Assembly (NCBI GenBank): GCA_964023275.1
Contig: OZ029923.1
Coordinates: 11,593,738 to 11,657,737, forward strand
Direction: 5' to 3'
From: Norana najaformis
Taxonomy: Eukaryota; Annelida; Clitellata; Crassiclitellata; Hormogastridae
DNA: 64,000 nucleotides
A program made the translations under genes and the position numbers. The notes under the pieces are model-generated. The model ran no database searches. It was given only the letters and a program-made list of their open reading frames with translations, and had not been told where the DNA came from. This document shows positions 1 through 10,775 of this stretch, in pieces. Positions within the stretch are counted from its first letter, which is position 1. Every line of letters begins with the position of its first letter.

Positions 1-395
1 CAGTTTACTGAATAATCTGGGCTAATTTTAAAAATCAGTTTCACAAAACAATTGTAATCAAAGACCTCTCACCTTATCAAGGTCTTTGTTTTTATTTAGC
101 TTTTGGAAGTCAGTTTACATTATGGTTCAGTGTGATATAAATTAGCATTGGCATCAGGTTTTACATTTTCAACGCTAACGTGTTGTAAATGAATTGGTCG
201 ATTGGATCGGGTCCGAATTTGTGGTAATGCTGGGTCAGGTTGAGCTGGGTCCAGTGTGAAATTGGTCGGGTCGGGTCCTTAGAAATTGACTCACGGACAA
301 CTCTGATTCACTCTGGGAATTCTAGGTTACATCGTTTCTCACTTTAGGGAGCGTCTCATAATATATGTATATATATATATTTACAGATTTAGGTA

Positions 396-612
396 CCGCG
401 TTTGGTCAATGATCATGCGATTGCGTGTTCGACTCCGTGTAACGACCCTGGACAAGTTGTTTGTACACACCGTGCCTCTGTCACCAAGCAGTATAATTGG
501 TACCGGGGTAAACTGGGAAGTAAACGGCAAGTTATGCGATGCACTGTCCCCGTATCCAGGACCCTGGGATTCGTCCATTTCCGGCTTAAGTGCCTAAAGA
601 AAAGGACATGAG
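396..612 (+). mobile_element. SINE family 1 copy
   Basis: Starts within the head at CGCGTTTGGTCAATGATCAT and keeps the body to the CTAAAGAAAAGGA end; lacks the first bases of the head. Confidence 0.75.
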
Positions 613-1727
613 CATCTTCTCTGCGTTCCTAGTAATACATGGGAGCTTTATTTTACAGATATGTTCTTGCTTATCCTTTTAAGCTGACTTTCTGTGTCAT
701 CGGGCTTACCCTTTGGAAGTGATCGGATTGCGAATCTGTTTGAAGTGTCATCGATAGATGCCTAGTGCATTATTATAATGGCCCTATAAAAGTTCTATGA
801 ATTAATTGAATTGGATAGAATTAAAATATAGCGCTATGTAATTTAACCAAATATTTAAATGACGCCTTTGTAGGATGCTTTTGCAAGCAGTGTGGACAAA
901 AGAGGAACCTGCAAGATGCTCGAGGAAAGATCATTTCAGTGACGAATGGTTTTGTCCAGCCACCAATGGAGAAGTTTACCCTTCACAGGGTGTGATTTGT
1001 GGGTGGTCAGCAGTTGCGGAAGATCTATGAACAGTATATATATATATGATTTGGAAGAAAGTGTATCTTCGATGAGTGATAGTCTGGACCATTGGGAGGG
1101 TGAGATTCTCCTTCTGCAATCACACCCTGTCGCTTTACCATGCAAGTTCTCTGTATCCCTGGCCCCTGTCGGTGAGCCTAAGCCGGCTGACCATTTCGTT
1201 TGCAGTCGACTTGTGAATAAAGCATCCGTTAACTGGCAAACTGCCTGCGTCCATTCTTCTTTCGAGTCGAAAGTGCTTCTGCCTAATGCGACCTGTGGCC
1301 GTATCCGTTCCGCTCGGCTGACTCCGATACGCTGCAAAGCCAGCCTCTTCGTTTGTTTTGGCTCGCAGACATGATAAGGTACGGTGCTGCTTTCGTTTCG
1401 TTTGACGTTATCCAGGCAGTCTGCTCTAACAAATGGCTCTCCGAGTGCAGTCCGGATTAATTCAGTGTGGTCTGGTTATCCACCCAACCTATCACCCAGG
1501 CGCTCTCTCCCTGAGCTGCTTTGATTGAAACCGGCAGACGGTTTGAATGTTTGAATGTTAGAATATGGTGCAGTTCATAGGTAAGGTCAAGTGAAAACAG
1601 AGGAGGGGTAGTAGCCTAATAAGGGGACCAGCGGAGAAGAAACTTGAAGGTACATACATCAATGTAATTTCTTTCGAATTCGTAACAAATGAGAAAAGCT
1701 GGAGTTCAGCCCCACTAAAATCTCCTT

Positions 1728-2000
1728 GCGCGGCACGGTGGTCTATCGGTAACGCGTTTGGTCAATGATCATGCAGTTGCGGGTTCGACTTCATGTAACG
1801 ACCCTCGGCACATTGTTTGCTCACACCATGCCTCTGTCACCAAGTAGTAGAATTTGGTACCGGAGTAAGCTGGGAAGTAAACGGCAAGTCCTGCGATGCA
1901 CTGGCCCCGTGTTCAGGCCTAGGGATTCATCCATTACCAGCTCAAGGGCCTAAAAAAGGAAATGAGCGCCTCCTCTGGTCTCACTTGTGGGTATAGGACA
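1728..2000 (+). mobile_element. tRNA-derived SINE, family 1
   Basis: Begins with a tRNA-like head (CGGCACGGTGGTCTATCGG start, B box GGGTTCGACT), followed by a body with GGTACCGG, TGGGAAGTAAACGGCAAGTC and GGATTCATCC. Other copies: 396-612, 19589-19878, 25419-25692, 48270-48475, 51679-51945 (all +), 24165-24315 (+, 5'-truncated) and 27822-28058 (-). Confidence 0.8.
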
Positions 2001-2502
2001 CTTTAGAATTTCCGCGAGAAATTTGTTGTCTCCAGAGGGTTCTGTGTTGTCAGAAGCAACGTCGTCCTGCATTCCAGAAGCCGTTGTCTTTTTCGTGATG
2101 AGAAAAGCGGGGATTCAACCCTACCAACAACCCGCACTAGCTGCTATAATTGTTGTTCTGGTTGTCCACGTTGTCCTGCTCATGTGGCGTTGCCATTTCC
2201 GCCCTGATTTCTTAGAGAACCGCAAATATCTTTGTCTTTCCTGTCTTCGATGTCTTACGAGAACCCATAAAGCTTCATATTTCGTGTCACGATTTCTTAG
2301 TAGGTCATTTAGAGGCGTTCTTGAAATATTCCAGGTGGGCGGTTTCTTAGGAGGACATTAGGGCCAAACGTGTCACGTGTCACAGGATATGAAATTTCCT
2401 GTCACGCTGACGGCAGCGCCTAGCTCCGAAGGATTAGCGTACTCTCAAAGACAATGCATCCTACTCTCAACTGTACATCCATACGTGTTACTATTTAGTC
2501 AG

Positions 2503-2610
2503 TAGTAGTTCCTCTGTTTAACGACATCTTAGGCATCAAAGGCCGTTGACGTCGCCCTCCTCCTTTATCAAGGCTTGGGACTGGCACTACCCGACTAAAG
2601 GCAGTGGCGG
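2503..2610 (+). repeat. Interspersed repeat, family 6
   Basis: Core GTTTAACGACATCTTAGGCA and TCAAAGGCCGTTGACGTCGC shared with 44062-44178 and, more diverged, 38320-38480. The 38320 copy is followed by a reversed tRNA-like head (GAACCCGCAATCGTTGG), so the family may be a tRNA SINE. Confidence 0.5.
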
Positions 2611-3249
2611 AGTTACTATTTGCTGTCCAACTGTATCTGTTAACAAATAATTGCCAATGCTGTAAACTGAACGTCTTGACTCTCACACAGTCAAAACTTA
2701 CCACCTAGGAAGTGCAAAGCCGATTCGAATGACGTTAAACCGAGCTGTCCAACAGTTTCAGCTGCTAATGAAAATCTCACATAGCACGTCTTGTTCTAGA
2801 ATAACCACCCTTCGAGTAGGCCTGGTACTAGACGGGCGGAGTAGGCCTAGCGCTAGGTGGGTGGGCAATGATCGCCGAAGTCCCCAGCTCCCATCTCGGA
2901 CTTCCAACTCTTCAAGTGCTTCCAGTGGAGTTAAACCAGAAACGGTTATTCGTGTCCTTAGACGAATTATCTCCAAACTGACTCATCATCCAACCATCGT
3001 CTGCAGCCCACGACTAACGATACAATGAGCTGGTCACTTAATTCTTGATCCCGATAAAGAAAATAATATGCTGTGTTGCCTTTAAGTTATTCCATTTCAA
3101 TCAACAACAATATTGGATAGGGCCTGTGTGATGGGGTTAAAGTAATGGGTGGGGGTTTGAGAGTACTAGCCCTAGCCCCAGAGAGGTTCTTAAGGGCAGT
3201 GAGGGAATTCAGCACCCTGCTCACTTAAACCGCCTACATATGGGCCTAT

Positions 3250-3365
3250 ACATGCATTATTATTTCTGCATTTATTAAGCGCCACTGTCTCATGATTAAG
3301 CATCAGCTGATGGCGCTATGCTATTGTGAGTGAAGGACTTGCTCAAGGTCTCTACACAGTTTACT
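3250..3365 (-). mobile_element. SINE family 2 copy, reversed and 5'-truncated
   Basis: Only the tail-side half is present (TTTCTGCATTTATTAAGCGC to CTCTACACAGT). Confidence 0.6.
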
Positions 3366-4302
3366 GTAAATAATTATATCTATATGCGATGAAGGAGTTT
3401 TAAGCCTAAGCAAGTATTAGAAAAATTTGATAAGATGTACACTCTTGGGGAGAAGCTGAAAACGCATTTAAGAATTTGATTTTGAGTAGCGGTGTAAAAT
3501 CTGGTGGAGACGAATAGAGTATTCAATATAAGAATATATTTTTTATAAGAATAGAGTGTGGAATGAAAGTCAGCTGACCGGATTGATCCAAACAAAGCAT
3601 GCTAGATATGAAGCAAAAACACATAGTAGAAAGGAATTCCGAGACTGTGTTCAATGGCAAGAAGCATATGAAAAGCATTGAATTTAACGGACTCACGATA
3701 AGAATACAGATCATTAATTCTCACCCAATGCCACGAAATGGCTGGCGTCAGGAGCTGAGAGTGACGATGACAATGAAGACGAGGAGGAGAATGATGACGA
3801 TGATCATGATGGTTATGATGACGACAACGACGATGATGATGAGTAATCTACGTCCATCTAGAGAAGGTTGCCTGTCGTTGGAATGCTGATCACTGTCATG
3901 TACGCGCTTCAACCGCCGAAAGGACTTCTAAGGACCGAACGTTGTTTATGAAAGAGATCGGCTATAAATGAGCGAATAGACGTTTACCATAATACACATG
4001 TATATATAGGCAACGATGCATCAAGGACTATTTGGACTGCCAGTGCCTTTATTACACCAGTTCACCATTTACGGGCAAGGGCATGTTTACGTAGTCGGCG
4101 ACTGGTGGGCGGGGAAGAGCGGTGGAAGTCGTTCCTTGTTGAAACAGCTGAAGAACGAGAGCATCTGAAAGTTTCGTAACCTGCTGATTATTTTTGACTG
4201 GAGGTGGAGAAAAAGTCTGAATTAAAGATTTATTGCAAAAAATGAGTCTTCGGTTAAAATTAAACCCCCACTAATTTTGTCACAGTGCATCGAAGGAAGG
4301 AA

Positions 4303-4535
4303 ATCCTAACCGTAATTGTAATCGTAAACTCGAGATTTCTACAACGCCCAACGAAAGTTAAGTCGCGGGAACCAGCTTATTCATAGGCGCTCAGTCAAAA
4401 CAAAACCGTCAGGCAGGAAGATTTCGGTTCCAGGTCAGGATCCAACATCATCCAAGAGTCAGGCAGGTAGCTATATAAGGTGGATGATGTTTGGAATTGG
4501 AGCGGAAAGAGAGATAAGAGGAAGAGGAAGGTATC
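4303..4535 (-). mobile_element. CR1/L2-like LINE 3' UTR copy, reversed
   Basis: Reverse-strand copy of the same UTR, starting at the GTAATTGTAATCGTAA tail and running through GGCGCTCAGTCAAAAC. No coding part. Confidence 0.6.
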
Positions 4536-4641
4536 TGGATGCGCATCTGAATATAATTTTCAAATGCAATGGAAGATTCAATCAAATGCTGAAGGTCAAA
4601 TATTCCTTTAGTTCAAGCGATTCTTAAATAAAGATCACATA

Positions 4642-4826
4642 CTATTATTATTTCTGCATTTATTAGGCGCCACTATCTAATGCCTTGGCATCGATCTATG
4701 GCGCCGAGCAATTGTGAGTTAAGGACTTGCTCAAGATCCCCACACAGTAACCGTCTCGGAAGAGGCTCGAACCTGTACTCTACACGTTACAAGCCGAGCG
4801 CTCTATCCAATATGCTACCGTGCCTC
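4642..4826 (-). mobile_element. SINE family 2 copy, reversed
   Basis: Starts with the reversed (ATT)n tail and ends with the reversed head GCTACCGTGCC. Confidence 0.75.
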
Positions 4827-4909
4827 ACTAGTCGACGAACGATGTCGGTGTCAGACTCGGAGTAAAACTTCCTAATGGTGGATGCAGGATTTCAAGTTAG
4901 AGAGGGTGA

Positions 4910-5045
4910 AGTGATTGTGTGCAACGCGGTGATCTATTCGGTAGCGCGCTAGATCTGTAACACAACGATTGCGGCTTCGAGCCTGCTTAGAGTACTCCGT
5001 GTAGCGACACCGGATAAATAGCTCGCGTACACTTATCTCGCTCCA
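4910..5045 (+). repeat. tRNA-like repeat, diverged
   Basis: A-box-like TCTATTCGGTAGCGCGC and B-box-like GCGGCTTCGAGCC followed by SINE-family-1-like GTGTAGCGACACCGG. Too diverged to place firmly. Confidence 0.4.
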
Positions 5046-5230
5046 CAGATTCAGATTTACGTGCCTTGCCCTTGTAATAAGTATACAGTACATAAATAAA
5101 TACGCAAAAAGGTAATTAAATAAATTGTGGGGTCTGTGATTTAGCCATCTCTATATTGGCCGTTGGTTGTAGCTTCGCATGAGGTTATTGTCCGTTCAGC
5201 ACAGGCAACGGATTCCGTCCAATTTTTAGC

Positions 5231-5350
5231 ATTCAAAGTGACCACAAGTGATTCAAAGTGACCACAAGTGATTCAAAGTGACCACAAGTGATTCAAAGTG
5301 ACCACAAGTGATTCAAAGTGACCACAAGTGATTCAAAGTGACCACAAGTG
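5231..5350. repeat. Tandem array, 20 bp x 6, perfect
   Basis: Unit ATTCAAAGTGACCACAAGTG repeated six times without a single change. Confidence 0.95.
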
Positions 5351-5514
5351 AAGGACAGTTTTGAATTAAATGATTTCCGGAGATGCGACACTGTCCCGTC
5401 AAAATCGTCATTATTTAGAACTAATCCGTGCGGAGAAAGGTTCATTTACAACAACCCGTTCTCTCTACGTTACAATTCGGGCGCTCTAACCAAATAGGCT
5501 ACCGTTTCGAGTCC

Positions 5515-5755
5515 TATCCTGACACCCCTTCTTCCTCTTACCTGTCTCTCCTCTCCAACCCCAAACATCACCCACCGTAGCTGCCACGCTGTCTCTCTTG
5601 CTGACTTTTGGATCTTGACCTGGAACCGAACCCTTTTGCCTATCGATTTTGTTTTGACTGAGCGCCTGTGATTAAGCTGGTCCCCGCGGCGCGGCTTTCG
5701 TTGGGCGCTGTAGAAATCTTGGAATTACGATTACGATTACGATTACCGTTTCGAG
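5515..5755 (+). mobile_element. CR1/L2-like LINE 3' UTR copy
   Basis: Matches the UTR at 60530-60745 and ends in repeated GATTAC units, the presumed priming tail. No coding part remains. Confidence 0.6.
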
Positions 5756-6339
5756 TCGACAAGACACACCTGGGAGTGGGGGATCTGTCACCTGGCATCG
5801 AAGCCATCGATCATCTTATCTGATTTCTCGGATTTTACTCTGAGGTTTGCGTGACACCGGGCGGGAGACCGTTGCTATGGTTCAAGGAACGACTGGACTT
5901 ACAGGATGATCGGATGTTGTCACGCTAAGAAGCGGCTTCAGTATTTGATGTTCTCCTCCTCTTCCTCCTCCTCCTCTTCCTCTTCCTCCTACTCTACGTC
6001 CTACTCCTTCTCCTCACCGTCATCAACTGCGTTGAAGAACAGGGTGCCAGAGGACCTGTACGTCTTAGGCTGGGCCATCTGGATTTTGTATTTCTGATCT
6101 TGACACTTTTCCTGTCCAAAACCCATTAGGTGAACGAACGGCTGCCTACCAGCCTGCAATCGCTTTGGGCGTGGCTTGCAGATTGACTGGCAGCTGAACT
6201 TTTTAGCCACGCCCACTGCATGACTTGGCTGCTGAGGAAGGTGATGCAGAGTGGCTGAATAATAGCATCCGAATGGTGGAACTAAGAGGAGCATCACACT
6301 TGAGTAAAAGGCAGCGCTCTTATCGCACTGGGGCAATCT

Positions 6340-7141
6340 GATTTCGACTTCCTAACCGACTATAGGTGCTGGTTTTTCTTGGCAGGCGAACTTAGGCTTC
6401 TGATATACTGGGTCTAGTTACCAGATATGCTTCGTTGAGATACGGTGCCTACGGTTCCTGAGTTATTGTCTGAGTATTGCGTCGAGTTACGAAGATATTG
6501 TGCTTTGTCGCTGATCTTTTGTGCCTTGTAATTTGGGCATTAATCCATTTTTTGCTGATTTTTGGCATCTCTGATAGTTCCTGAGTTTTGAGCCTAAATT
6601 TTTAGATACTGTGCCTTCTTTGCTACCGGTTACTGTTGTCAAACTAACAGGATATTATTAGTTTCAATAACAGCAGAATATACGCCAGAAAGCAAGGCTG
6701 AGATTTGCGCTCGATACTACAGTTTCAAGTAAGCTATTTCAGCCAGAAGGTTGCATTTTTAGGGTCAAAGTTACTGAAGCAAAACCAGCCATTATTGGCT
6801 GTATCCTGAGAAAACTTGTAACTTTCGGTAGAGAGAATCTTTAAGCAACATCGAACGGCTTCAGGGGTACAGTGGAAGTCTTTCAGTATCGGAATCCCGG
6901 CCAGAAGGAGCCTGTGCATGTTAGTGTTCCGTCAGAACAAAGAGAAACCGATTTTCTTAGCTGAAGGAAACATTTTGGATATCAGGAACGCGTGTATTGC
7001 AGTGCCCTTTACCGGGGAGCAGAGCGTTGCAGTTGTCCAGGTGCCAAAGAATTCTCGAGACGCTGGGTCTGACATGCGACGCTGAATCTCATGAGCTTGC
7101 ATATCACTGAACATAGTAAGTAGAACTGAACCTGTTTGACA
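6340..7141 (+). promoter_or_regulatory. gata4/5/6: 5' flank / 5' UTR of the GATA gene
   Basis: About 800 nt upstream of the start codon without recognisable repeats. I see no clear TATA box or initiator and cannot place the transcription start; a non-coding 5' exon further upstream is possible. An in-frame TGA at 7127 closes the frame. Confidence 0.35.
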
Positions 7142-7880
7142 ATGTTTGAGGTCAGCCAGTCCGTTACGCAGAGTTACAGCGCTCAGCCATCCATGAAACA
7201 ACTTCTCAACTCCGTAACCGGACACGAGATGCTACTGCCGGCAGCCGCAGCAGCCTACCTGCCACCCTACGCGCCCAAGGGGTCTTATTACCATCCGCCG
7301 TCGCAAATGGAATCCGACAGTGGAGGGTGTCTGGGGAACCGTTACCCCCAACTGCAATCCACGACGCAAGACAATTTGACAGGTATCCTTCATCACCAGG
7401 GAGCATCTCTCCACAATCCAACGGGGGACCATCCAGGACTCCATCAGCATCAGCAGCAGCAGCATCAGCGATGTCCTGCAGTGGATCCAGACCGAATAGC
7501 CATGACCGAGGCAGCGGCAGTTGCTTACGCTTCCTCTTCCTCGCACTTACCCCTTCACCTTCAGTCGCCGGCCGGGTTCAGTCCGCCTTCTACCCCGCTG
7601 TTCCAGTCGCAGAAGACTTCCCTCAACATCTCTGCCTTCCGCGGATCCATTGCTGGAGACGGATACGCACCCAGGATGACGGATTTTGCCGGACTCGGAC
7701 CGGGCAACAGCGCCTCGGCCTACGACGGGGTCGGCCTGGGAGCCGCAGGACTCCAGCCTCCGTATCACGGACAACAACAATCCAACAGTTTCCTTCAGAC
7801 GGCCGGATGCAGTGCCTTCCAGAAGCTGTCTCCTTGGTCCACTCAAGCTCCTTGCGGTCCCTACTTCAGCATCGATCCAT
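7142..7880 (+). CDS. gata4/5/6: GATA4/5/6-class transcription factor, coding exon 1 (residues 1-246)
   Basis: Nuclear zinc-finger transcription factor that binds WGATAR sites; the class acts in endoderm, heart and mesoderm specification across bilaterians (family knowledge). This exon encodes the N-terminal activation region. It holds an alanine run (residues 34-38), a His/Gln tract (about 101-109), a Ser run (131-134), many Pro/Ser/Tyr residues and a PWSTQAPCGPYFSIDP end. The ATG at 7142 has A at -3, and an in-frame TGA lies at 7127-7129 with no AG between them, so this is the start within this exon; a TTG six bases upstream is not needed. The exon ends at a consensus donor (CAT/GTAAGTACC) with one base left over (phase 1), which joins exon 2 to make Tyr247. 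The five exons total 1809 nt, 602 residues plus stop. Without the fingers this exon alone would not be recognisable, so its assignment rests on position, frame and openness. Confidence 0.9.
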
Positions 7881-8337
7881 GTAAGTACCCAACGGTTATT
7901 ATTTACAAGAAGAAACGAGAAGAAGTGCAGTCCAGTAAGGTATACCCTGAGAGGTGAAGGTCAGTAAGATACCCTGATAGGTGCAGTCCAGTAAGATACC
8001 ATGATAGGTGCAGTCCAGTAAGACAACACTGAGAGACAGCCATGGGTATGAAGTGTGGGCGACTTTATTTTTCTTAGCCTCGGCATATGAGGCCGTGTGG
8101 CGAGTCCCTCGCCGTCTCATCTTCGCACCGACAATGTCAATGTACACATTTAATATTCGAGTTCGTTACGGGGCAAAAATGGAGCAGAGATTTCGAAAAT
8201 TTGTGTGATATATGGCTGGGATTTTTTACAACATCAGTACAGACAGGCATATTACCAATAAACGGCATATGTTTTTGCAGGACTGATAAAGTGATCTCTC
8301 AGAAGAGCTGAACCTAATGTAAAAGAACGCTCAGACG

Positions 8338-8412
8338 TAAGTAAGTAAGTAATAAGCAATACATTTGTTAACACGCCAAATGTCCATGGGCTGAGCGAGG
8401 GATCGTAGGTGT
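8338..8412 (+). repeat. Short interspersed repeat with (GTAA)n edge, family 4
   Basis: About 75 nt: (GTAA)n, then TAACACGCCA and TGTCCATGGGCTGAGCGAGG and AATCGTAGG-like end. Other copies: 9672-9738, 23395-23475, 30443-30537 (+); 23725-23797, 26212-26275, 42172-42255 (-). Always with the (GTAA)n or (TTAC)n on the same side, so the simple repeat is part of the element. Confidence 0.65.
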
Positions 8413-9164
8413 GGACGTACTTACAAAGAATTAAGTGCATATGATATTGTATTGAAATTACTTGTATAGGCAGTGAGTAGGCCTATAAACTTTTCAACTG
8501 TGCTCATGGTACTGTGTAGCAAACAAGGCACTAGTTTTTGGTCTGAAGACACATTTGCTTGGCTGGTGAAGAACAGCATTGAATGTCTGGGTAAAAGCCG
8601 AATTTTAACGTGCTTCGTAATCCAATACAGTTTCTCAAAAGCGTTATTGGGAGAGGTTAATGTGTGTCTTCGACCAGACATGAAAGAGAAAATGTGTCTG
8701 TTCGTCTGCGCTTTGGGATAAGACGCACGAGGTCACCACTTGTCACTGTAGTCGCATCAATCATATCGAATGATTGAGTGCCTCTTATTTGTCTAGTTCG
8801 CCTACAACGCTTTCCAGTAGGGTCGCCATCCTTTATTCTTCACTCAGTCCCCTATTATCGCCCATCTCGCGCTGTCTTCGATCGCATCTGTTCGCATCTC
8901 AACCGCACTGCATCCTGTCAACGCAATCACTCGGCAGCTGATTCTGCGTCTCGTCTTCCTCTCCATCTATTACCATATCTCTGCTCCTCTTTAAGCTGTT
9001 TTTCCCAACATGTTTTCTGCGGTGTCGTTTCCACACCCGGACGCTTTGAATATTCCTCACTTTAACACGTCTAAGAAGACGTGCGCAATTTATAAAATAA
9101 ATCAGCCTTTTCCTGCAGCTGCCTCAATGGGGTTGCACGTAAATCCTTCCAAAAAGGGAAAACC

Positions 9165-9345
9165 ATGATCCCGAGCTCTGAGAAGACCCAAGATGACATG
9201 GATCGATAACATCAAGTCGTGGACTGAATCATCGTTCGACCAGTTATTACAGGAGACAAGGGACAGAAGCAGATGGCACATAATTGTCCGTGGTGCAGCC
9301 AATCCTCGGCTCGAGGATGGTTGAAGACAAGATAACAAAACAAGA
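9165..9345 (+). mobile_element. LINE fragment, second copy of the WIDNIK-type 3' end
   Basis: Nearly identical to 42735-42915, covering the RRPKMTWIDNIKSWT to EDG stop part and the (GACAA)n-like tail. High identity between the copies suggests fairly recent activity. Lies inside GATA intron 1. Confidence 0.8.
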
Positions 9346-10000
9346 CAATATGCTCAGCTTTGCAAACGTTGAGAAGAACCTTTTGTCTGTGAACATTACG
9401 TTCCACAGTTCACCTGCTATCGACTTTTGTCTGCGATGTCAATATGGTAGACTATTGTTATAACACTTCTTCGCGATGTTACTGTACTTTACATAAATGT
9501 AAGCGGTGTAATTTTAATTTGTGTGATCGTTGTTATGTAAATGCGCTTGATGAACTCGTAAATGAGTCAAATATTGAGCCAATTGTAACTGTAATTGGCG
9601 TAATCGTAATCGTAATTTTTACAATTGATACTGTTGCGACATGCATTAGAAAATCGTGCCACTGCAGTTGACGTAAGTAAGTAAGACATTTGTTAACACG
9701 CCACGTGTCCATCAGTTGAGCGAGGAATCGTAGGCGAATAGTAATAGTAATATTAATAGACGTAATAGTTGTTTTGCGAATGTTTTGTCGAATAAAGTGC
9801 AGAGACTTAGTGCCAAGTGTGCCGATGTATCTGTGAAAGACATTGAAGGTTTTTAAACATTAGCGCACCATAAATTAACCCATGCTGATTTATTTTCTGA
9901 GGGAAATACTTGGGGTGACATGCTTTCTTCCGAGGGATGAGCCATAGATGATGAGCCAAGGATTTATTCATGAACTTAGAAAAGGCTAAGCGGTCATAGC
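9340..10000 (+). pseudogene. Decayed coding remnant of unknown origin
   Basis: Pieces of protein-like sequence with many cysteines (RCYCTLHKCKRCNFNLCDRC) followed by further stretches such as KVQRLSAKCADVSVKDI and KLTHADLFSEGNTWGDM. Reading is interrupted several times and a SINE tail sits inside the region, so it is broken and old. It may derive from a mobile element or a host gene; the family is not recognised. Confidence 0.3.
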
Positions 10001-10617
10001 CTACACTCTTCCGAGGCACGCCAGCCCAGTGGGCGGATATGTAACAGGTGGTCCTTAGGAATTAGGCTAATTAGGCAACAGCCTGTGATGCCCTATAATT
10101 ACTAGGCCGATGTATAACACTTGACATTGATTCTCAGTTGTTCCTCGATGTAACTGTCAACTAAACAATGTATACAGGGTGTCAAAACACAACACTTCCT
10201 CCCATTCTGTTCGAATCACGACATAGATGAATAAGTAAGCAAATAAGAATGTATGCATGAATGTGTGCATATAAGTAAGTATGTAAGGATGCAAGTAAGA
10301 ATGCAATTATGTAAGTCGGTAAGTATGCAACTATGCATGTAAATATACATGTATGCAAGTAAGCAACGAAGTGAAGCAAGCGTGTATCTAGGTGGTTAAG
10401 AATGTATGCATGTTGGATTGTATGGTACATGTATATTTGTATAGGCAATATAGGCTGATTGGGTTATGTATGTATATATGTATTTGTGCATGTATACAGA
10501 TAAATGGGTTGCAAGTGAGTGATGGAGTGATTGAGTGATTGATTGAGTGAGCGAGTTAAGAGAGCCGAACATCTTGAGGCACATATTAATACCTTCCTCT
10601 GTTTCTGCCTCCATCTT

Positions 10618-10775
10618 CCTCCTTCTCTCCCACCCACTCCTCCAACTTCCTCCTTCTCTCCCACCCACTCCTCCAACTTCCTCCTTCTCTCCCACCCACT
10701 CCTCCAACTTCCTCCTTCTCTCCCACCCACTCCTCCAACTTCTTCCTTCTCTACCACCCACTCCTCTTCCTCCCC
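10618..10775. repeat. Tandem array, 31-bp CT-rich unit, about 4-5 copies
   Basis: Unit starts CCTTCTCTCCCACCCACTCC; copies nearly identical, the last diverged. Confidence 0.88.

Noticed and set aside
946-1374. 142-codon plus-strand frame with a 133-codon antisense partner
   Set aside because: Both strands open together, no family resemblance, no clear splice sites; treated as chance.
1987-2361. 124-codon frame with a hydrophobic segment
   Set aside because: Starts inside a SINE 3' end; no support for translation or homology.
7136-7141. TTG start six bases before the GATA ATG
   Set aside because: Animal start codons are ATG; the ATG at 7142 is the first after an in-frame stop and has good context.
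7327-7884. 185-codon frame overlapping GATA exon 1
   Set aside because: Shadow frame of the GC-rich coding exon; no family similarity and no splice support.
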